A DNA stretch of 64,000 bases from Aselliscus stoliczkanus (lineage: Eukaryota; Chordata; Mammalia; Chiroptera; Hipposideridae), in NCBI GenBank assembly GCA_033961575.1, contig CM066730.1, positions 131,878,023 to 131,942,022 of the forward strand, in the 5' to 3' direction. Each line of letters begins with the position of its first letter. Within the stretch, counting starts at the first letter, position 1. Below, one piece after another: positions 1 through 13,138 of this stretch. The notes under the pieces were generated by a model. That model ran no database searches and was not told where the DNA came from. It saw only the letters and a program-made list of their open reading frames with translations. Made by a program: the position numbers and the translations under genes.

Positions 1-1227
1 TTTGATTTTTAACATAGCCTGGGACAGACGGTAAGAAGATCTCATGGATGAGATTAGAGAACTCTTAACAAAAAGCCATTTTTCTAATGGACTTTCTTCT
101 TACTACAGAATTTTCTTCACTCTGATTTATTCATGCCAAATTGCTCCTGCTATTGTTGTAAGGTGGGAGATGTTCACAAATGTGTAATGAAACTATGAAG
201 CTCATTTACTTACTGTATTTATGATATTATCCAGACTCAAAATTGGTCTATGGAGATTGACAAATATTGGTTGTGATAAATTATTACACAGACATATTCC
301 CACTAAAGCACTAACAGAAAAAAACAATGCAAATTGGCTAATTCATTTTGAAAAACTACCTTAAAAGCTAGAACAAACATAAAGAAAGGAACTTAAACAG
401 TATACTCTTTTTTTTCCTACACTTCGTTTTGGGGAAATAAGACATCAATACATTTTAAAACTATAAAGCATTGACTGTTTTCCCACTTGTTAAATTCTTT
501 TTGGTATGAATTACACATCATTTTCCTTAGGACTATAGCATTGCTAATTTTCTCCATATGTGTACAATTTGTCTTTGACCTTTAACAAATGTCCTCTAGG
601 CAGTCCACTTACTATCCAAGAACAATGCCACAGCATCATTTTACATACACACAAAAGGCTGAAAGCTCCATAAAAATAAATGATCCATGGTGCAAGCTAC
701 ATTAACCAGCAGAATAATAAGCTATTTCAGCCCTGTAAATTTTAGTGCCATCCATTCAAAACCACACTGGGTCACTTTAGTACTAAATTCATAGGAACAA
801 AATAGTAAATACACATGTTTTATTTGTTAAGCTGCCAGCTATATATTTTGTGTAAAAATTTGTTAGCCTAGGAAAACCTATTCAATGTCACATCAGGCAG
901 TGTATATTTGAAAGCAGTGTCTCTTTACAAGACATAATTTTATGTGTTACAGATACATTTACTATTAAGTGTCATGTATATTTAATATCACAGCATTTAC
1001 TTCAGTGCCCTAAAAAGCCTTTGTTCACTTTATAGTTTTCATTATTGAAGAACCAACATTCAGTTCTCCCACAATTTTGTAAAGTGCAGACAATCCACAA
1101 CAGCTTCTAGTTTTCACCAGAAGCCCTGTGGGACTATGATAATTGTTATGAAATCATTAATTCTACCTCAGCAGTTTCAACTGTCAGGTACATGTAACAA
1201 TAATTGCAGTTAATGAATGCTGCTCAA

Positions 1228-1706
1228 TTTATTAAGTACAAAATGAAACCTAGTATTCTTTTATATGCAGCACTGAGACACATTAACATTTATCATTTGT
1301 GTATACCATGTTGAATATTCTACTGTCATTTATTGGTCAGGGTATAGAGCCATTTTTTATAACTATCTCTTCATTAAAAACAATGCAGGAAATTCTAACT
1401 CTCTAATTACAGAGTAATTAAAATAATTAGTACCAAAAGTAATATTTAATAAAAATCTATATCTATGAACAAAAAATCCAACAGAACCAAGACTTAGCTC
1501 CTTCTTGGAATAAACAGGATTCTATCCTATGCCACCCTTCTCTCCCTCAATCTTTACAAGAGTGTGAAAAAGTCCCCAAACTTCCAGTTGTTTGAATATT
1601 AGTGTTGTTTCCTTCTCAAGCTTTTGGGCAGTAAAACTTTTGTGTACAGAGATACGGCCTATTTCTTGATTTAAAAACAGTAAGTATTTGATTTCTGATT
1701 TTTCAA
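1228..1706 (-). terminator. DYNLT5: DYNLT5 3' UTR with candidate poly(A) signals
   Basis: Downstream of the TGA the minus strand has AATAAA at 1329-1334 and again at 1228-1233, about 370 and 475 nt past the stop. A further copy lies at 818-823. The region is AT-rich, so the hexamers alone do not decide which is used. Bases 1-1227 hold no gene I recognise. Confidence 0.4.
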
Positions 1707-1910
1707 TCACTCAAAGTAAACTGCATAGACATTTGCAAGAGCAAAGAGTGAAGAATTTCTGAAAACATAAGATACAAAGGTATCACTTTTGGGATTCCAG
1801 AGGCATCTACTTCCAATAAGCACGCTCTGACTGTTCAGTTGTCCAATGTGAACCATCACAATTAGCTTATACCGTGGAATCATCAGGTCCTTGACCTGAG
1901 CTTTAATCAC
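1707..1910 (-). CDS. DYNLT5: DYNLT5 last coding exon (residues 112-178)
   Basis: On the minus strand the acceptor TTTCTAG is followed by GTG ATT AAA GCT, so the exon starts in phase 0 with V-I-K-A-Q. It encodes 67 residues of the Tctex-1 core, including [18 protein letters not shown] and [18 protein letters not shown], and ends in TGA at 1707-1709. These beta-strand segments form the dimer and intermediate-chain-binding part in the family. An ATG-initiated reading of this exon is an artefact, because the first codon is GTG and belongs to the spliced frame. Confidence 0.95.
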   Translation of the reverse strand: MIKAQVKDLMIPRYKLIVMVHIGQLNSQSVLIGSRCLWNPKSDTFVSYVFRNSSLFALANVYAVYFE

Positions 1911-4900
1911 CTAGAAATTAAAAGGAAAAGAAAGGTTCCCACTTAGCCACATTGAAATTTAACAGTTTAATCTTTGTCACAAATATAGTGGATATCATTT
2001 AAGAAAATAGCATGATGCATTGTAGATACTTGCAGTAATTGTTATAGAACCATAATTATGATTTCCTCCAAGCACTGTCGTCAGGAGATAGACATTTAAA
2101 GACCAACTGATAGCACCAGAAATAAATCTACATTTTCTAAAGCACATAGAAAAGCTGTAATCCAGCAAACAGAATTTAATGGATGTATTATATTCTTTGA
2201 AACTCTATGTTAAGATGACTTCCCTTCAAAGAATGTTGGCATTAGAGCTGTACTATCTTGTTCATGTCTAATTAAGAGACCATACATCTGGAGTCTCCTG
2301 TAATATGACTAATCATGAATGTTTAGTAAAGACTTTGTTATAAAAAAGAAAGTACAGAAAACCTGATGGAGTGCCAGCACTTTAGCTGATAAACATAGAA
2401 ATGTGTTTAAATGTATTTAAAGGCCACAATGTCTGTATTTGATGGCTGTTGAAGATGCCTTGGGGAAGAGAAAAAGATCATTAAAATGTTTTATCTTTTT
2501 CAATAGTTTTGAAAAATAAATGAGGCAGTTTTATACATTTTTAAAACAAAATTCATGCAAATTATACACATAATGACTGTTTTAGACAAAGGCATTTTAC
2601 ACACACACGCACAGAACAGGACCTAATAAATATTTAATAAAATAAAATATAAATCAGCATTTTTACTGCTACTGAAAATTAACGGCCTTCATCAAAAATT
2701 AGGGGGTTGTGTTTTCAGAAAATACTCTACTTATAGTTAACACTTTGGGCAAATCACACATTACCTCAGAAATGGTTTTAGTCATCTGTCTACAGAGCTC
2801 TGGTTCATATTGTTCTTCTTGTAGATAGTTAGTTAACACATCTTTCAAAATATGATTGACAGTGATCACAGGAAAATGTTTGGCAGGACCTGGAAATATA
2901 AACAAATTTCTTTCTAAGAAATCATTTCAAATCATATCCTCCCACCCCATTGGCTAATCAAGAGTAGGGAAACATGGAGAGATACTTAATCTCCCAGGTG
3001 GCCTCTATTTAAGGGGAAAAGTAGTCCTAATTAGGCTTCCATTCAGGTTCTCTGGCAGAGGATGAGAAGACAATGGACTCATCCATTCACCAGACTACCT
3101 ACAGAGTGTGTTCAATACCATTGAGGTTTGACATTGAAAGCATCTTCCTTCCCAGTTACCACTATTAATGGCTTACTTGAAAGTTTCCACATCTTTCTTA
3201 CTGGCTCCCTAACTCTTATGTCTCCCCCTCCAATCTATCTCCCACACCACAACTGGAGGAATCGCTCTAAAACTCAGATTTTACCATGCTGTGCTACTTC
3301 CCTTAGCAAGGTCTAATGTTCAGCTCCTACCAATCTGTAGCTTCTTCTCCCACCATCACATTGCTCTACATGGATGCTGCTCCACCTTATGGACTTCTTT
3401 TGTCTTTTAAAGGATGGTTGTACATTTGCACTTGCTCTTCTTTTTAAATGGAACACCCTTCCCCATCTTGTTAATCTGAGAAGTATCCTCTCATGTTTCA
3501 AGGCCAGCTCAAACATCTTCTCCAGGTAGCCTTCCTCCTCTCCTCAGGTACAAATCATACCTCTCTTCTCTGTACTCCCAGTGCACTGGGACCCCACCGC
3601 TATCCTCATTCCTAATCCACCTAACAGCTGAGGCATACCTAGCTTTCTCCCCAGTGAAATGTGATGCTAGATCAGGTTGTAACCTCTTCAGAGTCTAATA
3701 CAATGTTAAGGGCATAAGAAATATTTAACGTATGATTTCTGAATTCAAATAGAATTAAACATTTATAATCATAGTACAGATCAAGGCTACTTCTATATGT
3801 TTTCTACATACCAGGCACCGCGATAAGCATTTTATATTTATTACCTTATATAATTTTCCAAGAAATCTCCAGGGTGAATCTAATTCATACTCTTTCAGCA
3901 TGCAGAGCCCAAAGTCATAGGTATTGAACTGCTAAGATCTTTTAGTTATACGTGGGGAAAAACCTGACCCAAATTTATCTTCCCTAACTGAAAAGTCTAA
4001 GAGTACTTTGGATTTAGGACTCAACAGATGACATTAGGATTTAGTTCTCTTAGGGTTCATGTGAGGGCAAGATGGCAAAAGCTGCCTCTAGCTCCTACAC
4101 TTTTTCAGGTTTCAGGGCCTGATCCTGCTTCTTCAACAGCTTAAACAACATTTTCTTAATTGAATATCAAGGCTTTGATTGGCTTGACCAATCATAGCGT
4201 TTTATGCCATCACAGAATCAGTCACGGTTACATCTCTGAGGCTGGTATCAGCTTCAGCAGAACATTGTGGACCCAAAGGGGTAATGAAAGCAGTGATGGG
4301 GCTTCCCCAAAGGAAACTGGGTAAGGTCCCCAGAAGAAGTATAAGAGTATATAGGAGGGCAGGAATATTAGTTGTCTACCACAGCATGCACTATGAAAAT
4401 ACCAGTAGACTGACTAATTATGGCGCCTTATAATCCATGTAGTCTTGGGCATTACTGTAGAAAATGCTACAAGGCCTAATGGGATATTCTGATGGTCTAT
4501 AAATTTCTTGAGGTTAATTAGCACAGATGGAACCACTCTGGCCCATAAAGTCTTCTTTTGGTCATTGGTAAGTCTCTGTGGAATTTCTATACAGCAGTAA
4601 TTATATATGGATTCAGATAATAGTGGGCAGGTATGCATTTAGAGAAAACAAGTAGGTCTATGAGGAAACACGAATGGGAAAAGAAAAGACACCTCCTGGG
4701 AGTATAGGGACAGGTGCAAAGATCTTTGTTTTCAAATATCTAAAAACTCAGTGTGAAGGAATAAACATCTCTGTCAACAGGGGACCACAAATCATTTGCC
4801 TTTGCCTTGAAGGCTTTTTTATCCACCTATCAACAGCCTTGGTGGGTTTTTTTGGATAAAATTGTAATGCATATCTCTTTCATTTAACTCAAGTGTATTT

Positions 4901-7900
4901 AAAATAACCCAAGATAACCTAAAAATGCTCAATGAACTTTTTTTTTTTTTTTTTTTTTTTAAAGATTTTATTGGGGAATTGGCGGAGGGGAACAGCGTTG
5001 GGGAATCGGGGAAGGGGAACAGACAAGTTGCTGTCTTTTTGTTCTTCAGTTTAGTTGCGGAGGATGTTGCTTCACTGTTGGTATCGTCATTGCGCTCTTC
5101 CCGGATGAGGCAGATCGGTCGCTGGCCTCTGGATGTCGCTCACTGCGGCTATTGGCAGCTCACTCTTGGCTGCCAGCCGCTCACGCTGGCTGCGGGCCAC
5201 TCACTATAGCCTATGGCAGCCCACACCATCACCGGGGCTCGCACAGCCCAGCTCCAGGTGGAGCTGTTGTTAGCTGTAGAGGGCAGTGTCACTGGCCCTC
5301 ATGTGGGATCCGAACCGGGGCCGCTGGCATCCCAAAACCAGCGCTTAACCAATGCGCCACTCGGCCGGCCCAGCTCAATGAACTTTTTTTTGACATTCCA
5401 TATTATTTTATCTAAATTTCAGCTGTACAGCATAGTGGTCAGACATTTATGTAATTTAAGAAATGATCCCTCTGACTAATCTAGTCCCCACCCGGTACTA
5501 GTACCCATTCCCCATAGTTATTGCCATACACTGACTATATTCCCTACGTTTTACTTTATATCCCTATTACTGCTTTGAAACTACTAATTTGCACTTTTAA
5601 TCCCTTCCCTTTTTTACCCTGACCTCACCATCTATCACCCCAACAAATCTAGTACTCATCTGACACCATACATAGTTATTACAATATTATTGACTTATAT
5701 ATTCCTTATGCTATACCGTACATCCCCATGACTACTGTGTAACAACCAATTTGTACTTCTTAATACCTTCCCCCTTTTCACCTACATTCCCAATCCCCCT
5801 TCCATCTGGCAACCATCAAACTGTTTTCCATATCTATGAGTTTGTTTCTGTTTTGTTTATTTTGTTCTTTAGATTCCACATATAAGCAAAATTACATTGT
5901 GTCTTTCTCTGTCTGACACTTCACTCAGCACAACACCCTCCAGGACAATCTATACCACTGCAGATGGCAAGAACTCATTCCCTTCCATGGCCAAGCAATA
6001 TTTCATTGTATATATGTACCTCTTTACCCATTTTTCCATTGACAGACACCCTGGCTGCCTCCACATCTTGGCCACTGTAAACTATGTTGCAATGAACATA
6101 CGGATGCATATGACCCCTCGAAGTAGCATTTTGGTTTTTTTTTTTTTTTCAGATAAATGCTCAGAAGTAGAATTATTGAGTCCTTCTTTGTCTCTTATTA
6201 TAGCCTTTGTTTAAAAGCCTATTTTATCTGCTTTAAGTATTGCTGTCCCAGTTTTTGTTTTTGTTTGTTTCCATTTCCATGAAATATCTTCTTTGGTCTT
6301 TTTACTTTCTATCTTTGTGTGTCTTTTGATCTGAAGTGATTCTCTTATAAGTAGCACATGTAAGGTTTTTGTTTTCTTATCCATTCAGTCCTCAAATGTC
6401 TTTTGATTGGAGTGTTTAATCCATTTACATTTAAAGTAATTGTTGATGGATGTGTAGCTATTGCCATTTTATTACTCATAATTTTGATTTTTTTTTCCAT
6501 CTTAAAGAAATCCCTCTAACATTCCATGTAATACTGGTTTGGTGGTGATAAACTCCTTTAGGTTTTTCTTGTCTGGGAAGCTCTTGATCTATCCTTTGAT
6601 TTTAAATGATAGCCTTGTGTGTAGTCTTGGCTATAGGTCCTTGCTTTTCATCACATTGAGTACTTTTTTCCAATCCTTTCTGGCCTGTGAAGTTTCTGTT
6701 GAGAAATCAGCTAACAACTTTGTGGGAGCTCCCTTATAAGTTATGTGTATTCTTCACTTCTGACTGGTTCTTTTTTATAGTTTCTATGTTCTTTTTGATG
6801 CTTGCTATTTTTTTGTTGAAGTTCTTACTAAGTTCTTTGAGCATCCTCATAACCATTGTTTTGAATTCTCTATGTGCCTCAATTTCGTTTAGTTCTTTTT
6901 CTGGATTTTTCTCCTGTTCTTTCATTGGGAACATATTTCTTTATGTCCTAATTTGGCTACCTCTCTGTTTGTTTCTATGTATTAGGTAGCGCCACTATGT
7001 CTCCCAGTCTTGGCTGAGTGGCATTATGTATTATGTGCCCTGTGGGGCCCAGTGGCACAGTCTCCCTGGTCACCTGCTCTGGGTGCTCCAGGAGTGTCCC
7101 TTGTGTGTGCCCTCTGGTTATAGCTGAACCTTGATTGCTATTGGCACATGAGTGGGTGGGATTGACCCTCTTGCTGATTGGCTGTGGGGTATGGCCAGAG
7201 TTTTCAGGCTGCTGTGCAGGTGCTTGTTGAGACTACTCTTTGAGTGTGCCACTTGTGGGGCTAATTAGATGGTGCTCTGGTGTGGTCTGAAGCCACCCTC
7301 CAAGTATATTGGTTCTGGGGCTTCTTGGGAGGGGTCTGGTGCAGGTCCAGGTCACCCACTGCCTGTGACCAGCTGGAAACTACCTGGTAAGAGCTACACA
7401 GTTATCCATGGTTGTTCACTACCTGTGCTAAACCTGGAGGCAGTGGGAGAGGCCATACTGTGAACTAAGGATGTCTGCCACCAGTACCAGGCCTGGGGTA
7501 GCTCCACAAAAAGCCAGCACACCCTGAGACCTGCTGTCACCTGCTGGCTCCTTTAAGGTTCAGCCACTGATAAAGCTTCAAGTAGTATGTGAGTTGGGTG
7601 AGACAGGATTTCAGGGAGTCACTGGAATGGGAAGAGTTGTGGTCATTAGGTTAATGTAAACTCTGGTTTGGTGCCAGTGCTGAGCCTGGAGCTATTTAGC
7701 AAAAGTCTCAGAGCACACCAAAGCCAGACTCCACCTACCTGGGGGCCTGTGGATTCTAATGTTTTCCAAGAAAGAGTGCAATGTGGGCAGGGAAAGTGCC
7801 TCTGGCTTTGGGTGAGTTGGGTAGGGCAGACTCCCAGTGAGTCAGCAGGGTGGAGCAATGGAGCTCACCAGACCAATCAGATTCAGATTTGGCCGATGCG

Positions 7901-9677
7901 GGGGCAGGCTTACCACAGGAAAGATGGCACCCACCTGATAGCTACATGGGAGCAGGCCCTCTCACAGAGAAAATGGTGACTATCCTCCAGCCCTCGCTCC
8001 AATGCCCTCTGAGTTACTGTCCCTCCGCTGGAGCCCAAGGTGAGTGCCTGTGAGTAAGTCTGTGGATGGGCCGTTTAAGAGACTGTCTGCGTTTCCCATA
8101 GCCTTGCATCCCACCTGGATGGTTAGAATCCCCATGTTTTTCACAGACAGATGTTGTAAGGGCTGCTGTTCCCAGTACTAGTATTCTGGGCTGGGTAGTC
8201 TGGTGTGGGATTGGGGTCCCTCACTCCTCTGGAGGGCACCTCCATGGCTGAGATATCCTTCCTGGTTCTCAATCACCACACAGAGGTTTGGGGCCAGGCA
8301 TTTTGGGTCTCAACCCCTCCCACCAGTGTTGATGTGGCCTATTCCTAATATCCTTAGTTATAAAACTTCTGTCCAGTCAGACTTCAGGTGGTTCTCTAGG
8401 TTGATTGTTCTATAATTTAGTTGTAATTTTAATATGTTCTGGGAAGGAAGCAAACACAGTGTTTACTCAGCCATCTTGGATCTCTTTCCTCCTCAACAAT
8501 CTTCTTAATTCACTAATACACAATATACATCAGTGCCACCCAGTGAACTGTTGGTGTTTAGGAAACACTGATAAAGAAAAGTAGACTATGGATGTTATTC
8601 CCATTTTTCAGAGGAAGAAATTAAAGTAGCATCACATCACTCAGTTAATTAAGATCCCATATATTGTGTTAGCAATGAAACAATGCCAGGTTATCAGATA
8701 TTATTTTACTTAAATATCATTCATGAAAATTAGAAGTTTAAACTAGAAGTGATGAAATAACACACCTAGCTGATAGGTGTTTTCCACCTGAACTGTAAGG
8801 CGAGAGGCATCATCACGCTGGCTAGGTTCATCCATATAAGACACAGTACTCACACAGCTGAAAGCAAGGCAGATGGCAGAAAACAAATTTCAAATGGTCA
8901 TTACAATAATACCAAAGCACAATGTTGCCTTCAGCAAAAATGTTACTAAAATATAATTTACTCTAAGAAAATTTCAAGCAAGTCCCATGTAAATACCCCA
9001 GTGACATGTTTATAGTCTATAACATTTGAAAGATGGAAACATTAAGGTGTAAGAAGTTACTTGAAGCAGGTCTCAGTATAGTGGCTAAAGCCCATTGCAG
9101 TGCCAGGGGCATCTGATTATCAAGAAACTATTCATGGGTTGGTCTGTCTGAGGGGTTACAGAATACATATCTCAAACATCTGTTGCCAATCGCGTCTCTA
9201 CCCGAGATGCAAAGTCTTTCCTCAAAGCAGACAAAACTCACAAAAGGGACTGGGGAATATATGAGAAAGCTTAAAATGTTAGGAAACATCTCTCTATATA
9301 CATAGGGGTTATAAAGAGTTTACTATTATATGTACATCATAAATCCTTTTAGTAGAGCAAAGAAAAATGAAACCAATCTTCATCATGAGAGAAACCACAA
9401 TCCACCCAAAGTATCATAAATCAATAAGCATCAATCACTCTTTTCAACGTTAAGAAAGGGGTTCGGCTTGGTAACCAAGGCAGTGTTAGCTTATCCAGGT
9501 GCTGAACAGGAGACCCAAGCCAAGAGGGGCCCATAATATCCCTTCAGCACTACTTAATTCAACTTAATTAAGAGGAAATACAACTTTCACTAATAGTAGT
9601 CTCACAATGCTATAACCCCAATTCTCTACACCTGTGAAAATGGAGGTTAAGCCAGATGTCATTTCAAAGGACATGAT

Positions 9678-9728
<51 letters not shown>

Positions 9729-12700
9729 TTTTCAGAATGACCACTTTTATAAACAGGCTATGGTTTTGCTTTAATTCAATGAGGAAGAGATATTTTTCCT
9801 TAAGTTTTTGGGATTTTTTTTTCCTCTGCAATGAGTTTAAAATACTTAGTTCTCAGCTGTTTAGAATTAGTGAGCTTCTTGTAAAGTGATAGTTTAAGAA
9901 AATCATGGATAATATATTTTAAAAAATCATTTAATACAATTTACCCAATAAATTAAGGTTTACCCACCCAGCCCAAGAAGGTGATGCAAGAAAGTATTGC
10001 TGCTTTTTCACGATGGATTTCTGGATTAGTGATTTAGTCCTCATTCTTGTAACACCTGCTTTCCTCAATTTTCTGCTGCACTTTGAAGTAGCATCCAACT
10101 TGTTTGACCACATAGGTTGCAGGTGTTGTGGGCAGTACCAAAGACAATAGCTTCAGCTTAGAAAACCCAACTTTGCATAAGCCCCTTGATTCTAAGATAA
10201 GCCAGCCTGTCCCAATATGATAAACGCTACTTTTAACTTTACAAAACATTTCCCATTAATGATCTCATCTTACCTTCATGATATTCTTTTAAGTAAGTAA
10301 AAATCATTATTCTACCCATTTCAGAGAAATAGGGAATGAAGCAAATATAGGGAATGAATTACTGTCATACATATAGGAATGACAGTCTTAGATTTCAAAT
10401 ATCTTATTTACTTCTCAGTGACAAAGTCTCACATATAGTCATATCTGAAAGAATGAAAATAAGGGCAATGACTACCTGAAAAAATTAATTACTGCAATTA
10501 AAACTTGTTTGCATCAACATAAGGAAGTACTAATAAAAACCCTATTTCTTTTCTACTGAACACCATATTTAAAAACTCATAGAAAAAAGAAGTAGAGTTG
10601 GTACAAACCTCAAATTAGCAGGAATTAGAAGTCTAAGACAAAAAAGCAAATAAGGATTTTTACAAACAGTCCTCATTGTTTCTTTGTTTTTTTCATGTAC
10701 TAAAAAATTGATATTCAGTGCAGTTTATAATATTATCAGTATGAAATTGGTAAGTGTCATCTTAAAAACCCCACTGACTAAAGGTTGGTGTACAAATAGA
10801 AAGTTTTGCAGAGAGACTTTTTCGATTTACTGAAGATGATTTCGTTCAGTGTTTTTTTATTTCCATAGTAATCATGTAAAAAATGTATGTCCATTGTAAA
10901 AAGTTCAAAACATATAGAAAATTATAAAAAACGAAGTAAAATTACACAAAAAATTAACTAACCCTGGTGGCTATCTAGCTATTGTTAACATTTAAAAAAA
11001 ATCATTTTAGACATAATTTTACATAAGGGACCACATTATAAATGCTGTGTTTTTTTCTCACTCAGAAATGTATGTATCATGGATAACTTTCTATGTAAAA
11101 ACTAGTAATCTACATCAACATTTTAAATATCAAAACAGTATTTAATATATGAACATACTGCATTTTCCTTAACCGTTTTTTCTTCAGGCCATTTTAGTTG
11201 TTCCCATTCTTCCTCTAGTATAAAGGAAAAGATAATGATTATTGTGGCAGGGACTGGCATCTGCTTTCCAATTTTGTTCTTTGTTTCCTTCTTCCTTAGT
11301 AACAGAACCCTAAGCTTTTGGGAATATTTCTCTCCAAATTAAAGACAAATTCTTGGATTCCTTTGGTGCTATTGGGGCAATGTGGCTTGTGAGCTCATGA
11401 GATGGAAGTAGAAGTTTTGGGTGGAAATTCTAAGGGAGCTTTCTTAAAAGAAATAATTCAACCAAGTGGAGCCTGTTTATGCTCTCTTTGATAACTGGAA
11501 TGTGGATATGATGGCAAGAGCTCAGCAGCTATCTTGGGTCTTGAGATGATCTTATGGATAACAGATCAGAAAGACAGACAAGTAGGCCTCTGAACTGCTT
11601 CCCTCCCGACTGCTTATGTAACAGAAAAATATATTTCTGTTTTGTTTAAGCCACTGTTGTTGTTGTTGTTTTTTTAAAAAATTATTATTATATGAAACTT
11701 TAGCTATAACTGATACAAATTCTAACTGATACAGAGTTTGCTTCTTGAAAGTGGGATGCTGCAAGTTAATAGAACATAAAACTTGTAGTTCATTTTGTGG
11801 AGGAGATAGGGCTTTGGGGAATGAGGTTTCAGATACTTTGCTGAAAATCTGGAATCTGTTATCATGCAGAAGGAAAATATTTGGTTTGTGTATTGATTTC
11901 TGTACCTTGGAAGGTTAACTATGTGTAAACCAAGACTAAATACATGAAAAATTATGGGAAAATTATACTTAAAAAAAAATACTGTTTATGGGCCGGCTGA
12001 GTGGCGCGGTGGTTAAGCGCTGGCTTGGGAAGCCAGCGGTCCCAGTTCAGGTCCCACATATGAGGGCCAGTGACACTACCCTCAAAAAAAAAAAAAATAC
12101 TGTTTATGATATTTTTTGAAACTGAAATTTGATAGTTCCAACACTAGAATGAGGTGGATTGAAAAAAGGGAAAGAGAAGAGAAAAGACAAGAACTGGGTA
12201 AACAGAAAAAATAAGATATTTATTCCTTGAAAACAACGAAAAGAAGACATAAAATATCAAAAAATGCTTGCATTCTGGGCAAGTATCTTTAAACCAGAAT
12301 ATGAACTTGGTAAATTTTTAGAAATAAAAGAGATTCTATGCTTGAAAATTGGGAATTACCAATATCAGTTTAAGCTGCTCATTTAGAAAAATTTATACAT
12401 ATTTCCCATTGATAAACAGCTTTACTCAAGCCCTTGGAAATTTTTAAAGATAAAAACGTGAGGTGCTCAAAGAGAAAATTTATTTTAATTACCAGTTCTG
12501 TGTACACAGCACAATAAATTAATTTGATATATGTCACAATATTGCAAGTAGATGAATTTCAATTGCCTATAACCAGACCTTCCCTAGTTTGTAATACTAA
12601 CTCTTCTAGATACATGATCTCATTGCAAAGAGAATGCTGTAGTTGATTTATTTTTTAAACGTGAAACATGTTCTTGCTGTCAATGTGTTTGCTCATCAGC

Positions 12701-13099
12701 TTCTTGGCATTTGTGGAGAAAAAAATTTCAATTGGCAAAATGTATGCAATTGGCAAAATGTAAAAATCTAAGAAGGAAAGTAGGAATAGATTAAAAATAA
12801 ATGCAGAAAAATGGAAAATCTGGCATAAACAACTGGCAACAATGCTGAACAAATCAACTCATATTGTTATAGAGAAATAAGTAACAATTTGTAATCCGAT
12901 GCAAATTTCAGTTAATACTTGGAATCGTATGTCCCATTGCTGGGGACAGACTTGGAATTAACCTGAGTGAAGAAACAGCTGCATAAAATTTGTCCCCCAA
13001 TAACAAAAGTAACCCTTCTATATCGTACCCGGTTGACACTGGAACTGTCCCATGCTAATCCAACAGCCAGTGTTCTGATTATGCAGAAAAGAGGCAAAA

Positions 13100-13138
<39 letters not shown>

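Larger units (their letters stand above)
1911..8765 (-). other. DYNLT5: DYNLT5 introns between exons 5, 4 and 3
   Basis: The 0.85-kb intron 1911-2764 is plain AT-rich sequence. The 5.9-kb intron 2890-8765 holds an L2 remnant, a long SINE (4938-5372) and an internally deleted L1 (5383-8490). The stretch 3.75-4.9 kb is not assigned. No other exon is recognised. Confidence 0.7.
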
